Below, in pieces: positions 56,623 through 64,000 of a stretch of 64,000 nucleotides of DNA. The DNA comes from Scilla litardierei (lineage: Eukaryota; Streptophyta; Magnoliopsida; Asparagales; Asparagaceae): NCBI GenBank assembly GCA_030789695.1, contig CM061139.1, positions 198,559,641-198,623,640 of the forward strand. The letters are read 5' to 3'. Below the pieces are notes generated by a model. It was not told the origin of the DNA. It saw only the letters and a program-made list of their open reading frames with translations, and did not search any database. Both the position numbers and the translations under genes were made by a program. The first letter of the stretch is position 1. Each line of letters starts with the position of its first letter.

Positions 56623-57733
56623 CTACATAACGCAAAACATATCAGGATATTAGATAATTAAGTTTGCGCAAATGTCCAATTAAGCAATTAAATCAGTAAC
56701 AACTACAAGTAAGCGTACAACATAAATAAGACAACATATTTTCCAATTAAATCAGTGTTTTACAACGTATAACAATGTATTTTACAAAGAAAAATACCAA
56801 AACATGCTAGTCCTCGCATAAAAGGTCTTCCTAGTTAGGTACGTATCATTATCCCGTCAAATTAACTGAAAAACACTGATTTACGCTGATATACACCAAT
56901 TTACGCTGAGATGCGCTGATATGCGCTCAATTTTTAATGTAAACCAGCGTATTTTAGCGCATATTGATGCAAATGTCCAATTAAGCATTTTTAGGGTATG
57001 CACAGCTCCAATTAAGCGTACAACACAAATAAGACAACATAATTTCCTATTAAATCAGTGTTTTACAACGTATAACATTGAATTTTACAAAGAATAATAC
57101 CAAAACATGCCGCTCCTCGAATAAAAGTGCTTCCTACTTAGGTACTTATCTTTATCCCGTCACATTAACTGCTAAGCACTGATTTACGCTAATATACACC
57201 CATTTGCGCTGAGATGCGCTGATATGCGCTACAATTTTTTAACGTAAACCAGCGTATGTTACCGCATATTGATGCAAATGTCCAATTAAGTAAACTTTCT
57301 GGTATGCACAACTCCAAGTAAGCATACAACACAAATAAGTCAACTTAATTTCCTAATAAATCATTGTTTTATATCGTATAACATCGTATTTCCCCAAAAA
57401 AAGTACAAAAACATGCTGCTATTTAGGTTTTTAGCATAAATTAACTGATTTGCGCTTACATACACCAATTTGCGCTGATATGCGCTGATATGCGCTTCTA
57501 TTTGTTACGTAAACCAGCGTATACTACCGTTTTCCAACGTATTTTACCGCATATTGATTCACATCTTCAAACAAACTTATTTTGCTTAACATGCAAGTTG
57601 ATTAGTGTGATAACTTATCATGTTCGTATTCTTCTCAAATTGTATTCTTCACAAAACCCTAAATTAATTCCCCAAAAAAACTTTTACATAAATCGCAAAA
57701 ACAATTCCACCAGGCGAAGCTAAATATGTGAAA
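56623..57733 (-). repeat. right arm of the MULE: ~300-bp repeats in inverted orientation
   Basis: ATGCGCTGATATGCGCT with TACACCAATTTACGCTGAG-type context occurs near 56909, 57213 and 57478. It is the reverse complement of the GCGCAAAGCAGCGC / AAATTGGCGTAT blocks in the left arm. CTAGGAAG(C) landmarks also match inverted. Likely contains the promoter of the Ulp1-like gene. Confidence 0.8.
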
Positions 57734-58012
57734 TCACTTACCTGGTTCTACAAAAAGTCGCTTGATTATGGCGGTGCTGTGATTTCTGAGTCGTCTTCGC
57801 TTTGCGAGGGCTAAGGCGTATGAGTTGGCGACGCGGCGACGGCTTTGATGGTTCGTTGTTTGGGAGCGTTGCAGTTGCGTGAGCTGCGGATCAGGACGGG
57901 ATCGCCGGAGGGATGGTCGGAGTTGAGGAAGAAGGGCGATTTTGGGCGGCAAACTGGAGGAGTGCAAACGACGGTGAAAATGAGTTTTTCTCAGTTATTT
58001 TACTTTTTAACT

Positions 58013-58131
58013 TTTTGGTCAGGGGTATTTCCGTCAATATTTTCGTTAGGGTGTTAGTTTGGCAAAGTTTTTAAACTTGATGGTATAAATTAAAACCCAA
58101 CTTTGACCGGTGTTATTTAACCTATTTTCTC
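58013..58131 (-). repeat. right terminal inverted repeat of the MULE
   Basis: Inverted partner of 47574-47692; outer end ATTTTCTC next to the CATAGAATAC duplication. Confidence 0.9.
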
Positions 58132-58141
58132 CATAGAATAC

Positions 58142-58972
58142 CGCCATAAGCACTGATAAAATCCAAAATGTTGAGGGAATAAGACATATTTCATGCACAC
58201 CAATGAATTTTAAGTCGACCTTAAGTTGTATATTTAATTTATTCATAAAAACACATGTCCAATGTCCACTGATTCATGATGAGTTGAGGAAAACGTGGAA
58301 ATAATATGATATACATCCAGCACAGGGGGTTAAGTTAATTGGTCAGGTGTATTGATTCAAGGCATGAGAATGGAGAATAAAGGAGGAAAAGGGGGCATCC
58401 ATCATAAAAAGATAGTGATTTGTGCACTGTTGAAGTTGGAGGTGAATAAGGTCAACCCCATTCTTTTGTTACATGATACGTAACACATTGTTGATGATCA
58501 TCAACTTGTCGTTCCTATCACACCTCATTGGTGAAAGGAAGAATCGTCCTTTTGTCATCTATCCTTTTGTATTTATCATGTATTAGAAAGGACATTGTGA
58601 GAGTAATTCGGCAAAAAAAAGGCAACAACTAGTTTGTAGCATAAATATGAACCAATCCATCTCCTATACCCATTCACAAACTTAGAGAGAATGATGTCAA
58701 CCTTTTGTGTGTAACTGGTCCTGTACAGATATTCATGTCATGTAAAATTTTGATGGTCCTGATATAATTGGTATGGCAATGGATGGAAGACAGTGGACCC
58801 TCTTTATACCAGAAGTCTATCACCATGAGAAAGGTCGAGAGAAAGAAATATTCTCTGAAGCAATTCGTAAAGAATCTGACCTCTTCTTTTCCTAAAGGCA
58901 GCCTCACCCTCTCTTTACTATAAAGTAGAAACCCATATAGCCAGCTCTCTTTGCCATTGCTCAGACTCACAG
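58142..58972. other. upstream region of the HSP20-like gene
   Basis: No gene seen. CTATAAAG at 58918-58925 is TATA-like about 48 bp before the ATG. GAAATATTC and TTCTCTGAAG near 58847-58860 are only imperfect heat-shock-element half-sites. Confidence 0.35.
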
Positions 58973-60298
58973 ATGTCGCCTCGAAGGACGCTAGAGGTGC
59001 GATCAGATGATCACAATTCTAAAAAATGGCGTGTCCCGCTCACGGAAGAGGTCTTCAACGCGTTCCTCGCTAATGGTGGTGATGCCGTAAGGAAGGTATT
59101 TGGTGAGGGGTCGCTGTTTAGTCCACTGCTGTTTGGGAAGTTCTTCGACCCTGCGGATGCATTTCCGTTGTGGGAATTTGAATCGGAAGCCCTCCTCTCG
59201 GGGCTTCGAAGTGCTTCCAAGACAAGCGTTGATTGGATGGGAACAAACACCGAGTATGTCTTGAGAGCTGAACTACCAGGTACTCCTGCTTACTCTATTC
59301 CCTTCAAAAACACAGATACACACTAGATACTTTTAATTCAACAAAGCTTGCTATTTTTTACTAGTGATTATGGTTTTTTTCATAAGGAAAATTTTCGTCG
59401 TCGTCATCACGTGTGTTACAGAATTTACTTTCATTGCTCCTCTTAAATGCTTCCAAACTTCCTTGAGACAAGTTTGATTGGTACGTATATTTGAAAACAG
59501 GACGAAATTTACATTAAGTTGATTTCAAAAAATTTATCTTCTGAATTCAGCCACATATAGCCATGCTTGGATGCTGTGAAGCCTTTGTCCCAGAGGTAGG
59601 AAACAAGACCTTGCAAGTCTAAGATGATTGGAATGGCCTCTGGGGGCTTAAGATGTATCATTTGCAGTGTTCGATTTTTAATATTTGCCACAGGCTTGCA
59701 GCTGTTACATAAAAAATGCATATGCCTGAAGCCTAAAGGTTAATATCTGCAATTGTTTCTGTGGGGGAAGGCAAATCATTAAAGACCATACAGTGAGGAT
59801 ATATACCAATAAATATGTCTCAGCCTCTACCACAGTTAAGATTGATATGCTTGCCAAAACTGAAAATGAGCTATTTCTGCTAGTTGTTGTGAAATATCGC
59901 CTATAATTTGTGACATAAGACATCCGTAATACAAGATAGAGATGAAAAGTAAAGACTCCCAAGCACAAGCAATATTCACCGAAGATCCTGACACCATCAT
60001 TGTTTCTTGAGTAGGTGCGAGGAAAATTGAAATTGAGGTGTGTGGCGAAAAGGGAAGAGTGGTCGAGATCAGTGGGCAGTGGAGGGGAAGAGAATCCGAT
60101 GCTAGAGACTGGAGGACAGGCAAATGGTGGGAGCATGGCTTCGTGAGGCGGCTAGAGCTGCCAGATGATGCTAATTGGAGGAGGGTGGAGGCATACATCG
60201 ACAACGATATCTCTCTCGAGTTAAAAATCGTGAAGAATAATTCTGGTCACAGCGATCACACAAATGGTGCCAAGGCCAAGGAATCTGAATATGTATGA
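58973..60298 (+). CDS. HSP20-like protein, class VI small heat shock protein type, two exons
   Basis: Exon 1 58973-59279 and exon 2 60015-60298. The 735-bp intron has a GT donor (CTACCAG/GTACTC) and an AG acceptor (GAGTAG/GTGCGA) and restores Gly in AELPG-ARKIEIEV. The joined frame is 196 residues without interruption. The alpha-crystallin domain starts near residue 86 (DWMGTNTEYVLRAELPG) and continues through KGRVVEISGQW, WWEHGFVRRLELPDDANW and ISLELKIVKN. The long N-terminal part (LTEEVFNAFLANGGDAV, FGEGSLFSPLLFGKF) and the WWEHG insertion fit the ~21.7-kDa class VI proteins. Such proteins act as ATP-independent chaperones; this class is usually weakly heat-induced. The start is the ATG that opens the conserved N-terminus, soon after a TATA-like box. 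Confidence 0.87.
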
Positions 60299-60960
60299 AT
60301 GGGGGCAATAATTGACACTTGCGATATAATTTTATTGTAACGAAAAGAGATTTGATGATGATATATTTGGTAAAGATAGCAACAGAGTTAAGATATCAAT
60401 TATAAGTTTGATTCCCCGCTTCTAAGGTGGTACGGCATTGGATATATAATCAGAGAAATTCAACTAACTTCAGTGTGCACAAGGTAAAAGCATCAAGTTG
60501 CTACTCCCAGCTGAATGGATGATGTATGCATGGAAAGTCATTGAGACGCAGGATAAATATGGATTTAGAGTATGTAAAGATGTTCTGAATCTTCTGATGC
60601 ACGGAAAATTGGGTGTTGTAAATAATCACTTCATTTCATTTCCAGTGATAAGAGAACAGGGAATGTACAACAATGACATCGATGAATCAAATAAATATGA
60701 ACATATGAAGGTAAAATTATAAAATACGTGTAGTTGATGACGAGTTGCTTCACATAACACATTATAGCAGGAAAAAAAAAGAATACGCTAGCAAACATCA
60801 TCTACTGAACATGAGTAGCTTTACCTCAAAAGCCATGAGTGAATATCTAGCTTTTTCTCATTTGAACTCCAAGGACAAGAACTGTAGTTTAAAATTTAAC
60901 CAACACTGTTTTGAGAGAAGATCCATCGCTTATATAATGATCGCATCAATGATTCTTCAA
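60299..60960. other. 3' flank of the HSP20-like gene, no recognised gene
   Basis: A B-box-like GTTTGATTCCCCGC at about 60406 could be a SINE relic. A 74-residue frame at 60498-60722 matches nothing I know. Confidence 0.35.
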
Positions 60961-60965
60961 AGTAT

Positions 60966-61163
60966 TGATACGATTAGGGCTTTTAGTGGACTAAAAGTGG
61001 GATTTTTATGGTGGGAAGCAATAAAAATAGGATTTTTATTGGAAAATTCAGATATGAAAATATAGGATCACTACTACAAATCAACTACTTGCTAAATAAC
61101 AATTACGAATAGATGAACAATTAACTAGGGATTAATCTAGGGCAAAAAGGAAAAGAGAACTCA
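60966..61163 (-). repeat. possible 3' LTR remnant of the chromovirus
   Basis: Shares TTAGGGCTTTT, GTGGGATTTTTA and ATAGGATTTTTATT words with 745-840 in the first retrotransposon's LTR, and lies just 3' (minus strand) of the chromodomain frame. Edges TGATACG and CTCACA are tentative. Confidence 0.3.
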
Positions 61164-61219
61164 CAATTCAATTCTTCCGTAATACCTTTAGGGCCGGCCG
61201 GCTCCTTGCTTAAGGGGGG

Positions 61220-61945
61220 CTAATTGCTCATTAGACTTTTACAAAGCGGCCCCCATGACGTCTCGGAATTACAAATTTGCCATCGGCCCGGTGGACCCAC
61301 GCCTCCGCCTTGAATAGACTCGCACCAGTGGACCCGCGCCTTCAGTATCCTGTGCCGCATCATTATTCCCCTCAAAAGTGCAACCTTGTCCTTAAGGTGG
61401 AAGTCTACGAATTGGTCTCGTATTACTTCGCGGGACTCCCAAGTAGCATCATAATCCGGCAATCCCTGCCATCTGATAAGCACTTCATGTTTTCCTCCTG
61501 CATTCTGTCGAACCCCCTTGAACTCATGTGGCTCCAGTAACACCTCCATGTCGTCTGTCAATGTGGGAGGGAGAGTAGGCGAGAGTGTGTGGTCCCCAAC
61601 AGCCCGTCGTAGCTGCGACACGTGGAATACCGGATGAATGGTGGATGTAGTAGGTAACTTCAGACGATAAGCCACCTTCCCAATCTGAGCGGTCACCTCG
61701 AATGGCACATAGTAGCGGGCCACCAGTTTCTCATTGCACATGTGTGCCCGTGTCTTCTGTCTGTAGGGGCACAGCTTGAGGTATACCATATCCCCCATTG
61801 TAAACTGCACATCTCTCCTGTGCTCATCGGCCTTAGCATTCATAATCTGCTGGGCCCGTAGTAAATGTCTCTTCAACTCTTCCAAGTGTCTATCTCTCTC
61901 CTCCAAATACTCCTACACTGGGATACTGGAGTCATGCCACGGCTA
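61220..61945 (-). pseudogene. Ty3/gypsy chromovirus integrase C-terminus plus chromodomain
   Basis: The minus-strand frame reads HDSSIPV, a TAG at 61913-61915, then EYLEERDRHLEELKRHLL, GDMVYLKLCPYRQKT, LPTTSTIHPVFHVSQLRRA (the integrase C-terminal GPY/F-like region) and VLIRWQGLPDYDATWES (chromodomain), with a stop at 61220. A chromodomain after the integrase defines chromoviruses; it targets integration to marked chromatin. The 5' part of pol is absent because the sequence changes at about 61948 to a Tat-like element. Truncated and interrupted, so a relic. Confidence 0.88.
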
Positions 61946-61948
61946 TAA

Positions 61949-62067
61949 TCTCGATTTTTGAAAATTCTCGAAGTTTCATTTCATCATTCACGTGTTGACT
62001 GCATTCCTCCAATCTACGCTCTCTTTTGTCTTCCTTGAGAACAAGAAAGAGTTTAGCTTGGGGTTTT
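61949..62067 (+). other. 3' end of a Tat-like interior with polypurine tract
   Basis: Ends AGAAAGAGTTTAGCTTGGGG, the purine-rich signature that precedes the 3' LTR in Tat/Athila-type elements, directly before an LTR start. Confidence 0.5.
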
Positions 62068-63743
62068 TGATGAGTGTTTATTGTATATAGTTTTTCCCTC
62101 TTTTTCATGCATGTTTCACGTTGTTTTCTTCGTCATTCCTCTCCGTTTTTGTCGTTTTTATTTTCTCTTTTGCTTTTATGGTCCCTCCTATGTTTTGCAG
62201 GAAATATGTGCTGATTAGGGACCATACGGCTAGAATTAAGCGTAAATAGATGAAAGAAGCGAAACCGGGGGATCAAAGTGTTCAAGGGAGAGAAGTTGGT
62301 GAAAAACTGAGACCCACGTGGTCGTGTTATTCTGATACAAACGGCCGCGTCAAAGAGCCCCAGAACCCAGTTCCACGTGGCCGCATCTAGTTTACCAAAA
62401 CGGCCGCGTCGTTGAGGAGAAAGATTGATGACATGCATTCGACGCGGCCCGCGCAACATAAGATGGCGCGGCCGCGTTACTGAAGACCAAACAGCTGCTT
62501 GACACGACCGTTTTGAAGCCCATGCAGCTGCTGAAGTACCTAGCGACGCAACCGCGTTGCTGAAGCTTCCGTGCCCCAACTTTACGCAAGGAAATGACGC
62601 GACCGCGTCGTTCTCGACGCGGCCGCGCCGAGTGGGTTTTTACTGTTAGCTGGGCGCGATCTAGGAGCAGTTGGGGGCTATTTTGGTCATTTTGGCGGAT
62701 GTATAAAAGCCCTTCCTCCTCCTTTTGCAAACACATCTCCTCGTATCTGCTGTTTTAGCTATTTTTAGGGTTTTTGGAAGGTTTTGTAAGAGATTCTAAA
62801 CTCTTTTATTTTGCATTCTTAGTGTTTTAATTAGTTTCTCTTGTAATATACTAGTTTTATCTAATAGAAATCTTTCTCTTTGATATTGTTGTTGTGTTTT
62901 GCCATCTATTGCTTATTGAATCATCATCCAAGGCTTTCATTGCTTACCCAAGGCTCGAAATCTCTTCTAGCTTAATGAGTAGTGAGTAGTTTTCATCTAG
63001 GGCAATGAGTTGAACCGCATTGGATTAGCGCTATATGTTGGATGACTTGATTAACTTAATTGCTGTGCTAAATAAGATTAGGGATACATTAGGATGATTA
63101 TTATAGTCGTAGATTCAACTCCATCCCTTTGGGGCGATCGGGTTGGCCACCGACGAGAGTCGTACCAATCCAGAGATTCAATCCCTACGATGATCCATAC
63201 TATCGGTGTGGCCGACAAGAGTCGGGCGCCGATTAGAGCCCTACTAATGTAGGTCTAATCCCTGAATGCCACTGTGGTCGAGAGGAAGATTGGGGATGTT
63301 CATCGAGCGTAATGCGTCCGATGTACACCGATGCATCGACAAGAGTTGACATCGGTGTAGGTTGAGTAGACCTATCATTGCATCGCGAGAGCGGGGGCAG
63401 GAGATGATGTAAAGAAATACCCTATCATATGTCACAGAGTGGGGGGTAAGGGAATGCCCTTAGGTCACACGACCTGTCCCGAGTCCCAATGAGTTCAACA
63501 ACCGCTTAATTATTAATCTAACCTTAACCTTAGCCCAATGGTGGGGATTCCCCACGCCCTAGAGTCTTTATCTCTTGATTCACCCTCTTTTGTATTTCAT
63601 CAATCAAGCACCGATACGATTGCATAGCATTCAAACAAAGAATTATAAACCGATACTCATTGACCGCCTCCCTGTGTTCGACCCGTAGCTACACACGACC
63701 CATGCATTGCGGTAAATTTATATTAGCTTCACGTGAGCGAACA
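62068..63743 (+). repeat. Tat-like Ty3/gypsy LTR, 1676 bp
   Basis: Starts TGATGAGTGTTTATTG and ends GAGCGAACA. TATA box TGTATAAAAGCCC at about 62699. U3 contains repeated CGGCCGCGT / GACGCGGCCG words (62340-62635). A tRNA-Asp primer site begins seven bases beyond the end. Confidence 0.75.
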
Positions 63744-63750
63744 AGCTTTT

Positions 63751-63768
63751 TGGCGCCGTTGCCGGGGA
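63751..63768 (+). promoter_or_regulatory. primer binding site, tRNA-Asp
   Basis: TGGCGCCGTTGCCGGGGA, identical to the site in the gag-only element. Confidence 0.85.
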
Positions 63769-63900
63769 GGCGCAATTTGATATTGGTTTTAGACTTTGTC
63801 GAGAGACTACGTGTTTTTTGTTTATTTTTGTTCATACCTCTCTCTTTCTGTCGTTGATTCTTGGTGCTTTTGACGTTTTTCCTTGGTGTGACTCTTTTGC

Positions 63901-64000
63901 ATGCGCAGGAGATCTCAAGACATCGCGGATTTGCGTCTACTAGACCCAGAGATTGAAGCCGCCGCAAGAAAACTTAACGCCGTCAGGAGAAGAAGACTAG
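63901..64000 (+). CDS. start of Tat-like gag, truncated by the window edge
   Basis: ATG at 63901 opens MRRRSQDIADLRLLDPEIEA, an arginine-rich start followed by DPEIE, as in Tat-type gag proteins. Only 33 codons are in the window. Confidence 0.65.
   Translation, partial: MRRRSQDIADLRLLDPEIEAAARKLNAVRRRRL

Larger units (their letters stand above)
47574..58131 (+). mobile_element. complete Mutator-like element carrying a Ulp1-type gene, 10.56 kb
   Basis: The outer ends match inverted over at least 119 bp (47574-47692 and 58013-58131; about 100 positions agree by eye). Similarity then continues with gaps (CCTCCATTTTGCCGCC versus CCTCCAGTTTGCCGCC). CATAGAATAC is duplicated exactly outside (47564-47573 and 58132-58141), within the 8-11-bp range of MULEs. 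The left half encodes a mudrA-type transposase on the plus strand. The right half encodes a DUF1985/Ulp1 protein on the minus strand, so the genes converge near 52.7 kb. Blocks of about 300-bp repeats lie next to both ends in inverted orientation. The organisation matches the ULP-carrying (Kaonashi-type) MULEs described in plants. Confidence 0.92.
63744..64000 (+). mobile_element. 5' interior of a Tat-like Ty3/gypsy retrotransposon, cut by the window end
   Basis: Primer site, a short leader and the first codons of gag follow the LTR in the standard order. The rest lies beyond the window. Confidence 0.75.

Noticed and set aside
58840..58875. Heat-shock elements upstream of the HSP20-like gene
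   Set aside because: Half-sites are present but spacing departs from the alternating nGAAnnTTCn rule, so no HSE was called.
60498..60722. A 74-residue plus-strand frame downstream of the HSP20-like gene
   Set aside because: No domain, no splice partners and no homology I recognise; kept only as a note.

Overview
The window is plant nuclear DNA, most likely from a eudicot. Three ordinary plant genes with GT-AG introns sit among nested transposable elements of types typical of angiosperms. The species cannot be named from the sequence. The plant genes are a histone H2A gene (16023-16886, minus), a DUF1218 membrane protein gene (45908-46606, minus) and a class VI small heat shock protein-like gene (58973-60298, plus). 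The H2A copy carries a one-base frameshift. The other two read intact across their splice junctions. Almost everything else is mobile DNA in various states of decay.

Layout. 1-1340: 5' end of a minus-strand LTR retrotransposon. 2569-3646: hAT-like element with an 8-bp target duplication. 4381-4557: small Mutator-type MITE with a perfect 9-bp duplication. 5456-5751: Tourist-like MITE. 6019-15506: a 9.5-kb PIF/Harbinger-type transposon with TTA target duplications. It carries a DDE transposase, a Myb-like ORF1, a broken GRF zinc-finger gene, a 23-copy tandem array and a 208-bp tandem repeat. 16023-17080: H2A and its promoter. 17380-18020: another TIR element with TAA duplications.

18205-30703 is a nest. 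A Tat-like LTR is split at its TATA box by a 2.8-kb solo LTR (18828-29805, TSD tataa). That solo LTR holds a SIRE-like LTR and a complete gag-only element (22672-29171, 2091-bp LTRs, TSD ccttg). 30704-45180 is a second nest. A decayed L1-type LINE has been hit by a hAT-like element, a TAA-flanked TIR element, a minus-strand Copia element (34172-40406) and a TRIM (43314-45082, 108-bp LTRs, TSD acagc).

47574-58131 is a complete 10.56-kb Mutator-like element with long terminal inverted repeats and a 10-bp target duplication. It has a mudrA-type transposase gene (one frameshift and one nonsense codon) and, convergent to it, a three-exon gene for an 811-residue DUF1985/Ulp1 (C48) protease-like protein whose frame is intact. 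This is the ULP-carrying MULE type known from plants. The rest of the window holds a chromovirus integrase/chromodomain remnant (61220-61945) and a Tat-like LTR followed by a tRNA-Asp primer site and the first codons of gag at the window edge (62068-64000).

How the parts work together. In the Harbinger-like element the DDE protein and the Myb-like ORF1 protein normally cooperate in transposition. In the MULE the transposase would act on the long TIRs, and the role of the Ulp1-like protein is unknown. The gag-only element, the TRIM and the MITEs lack enzymes and would need help from relatives elsewhere in the genome.
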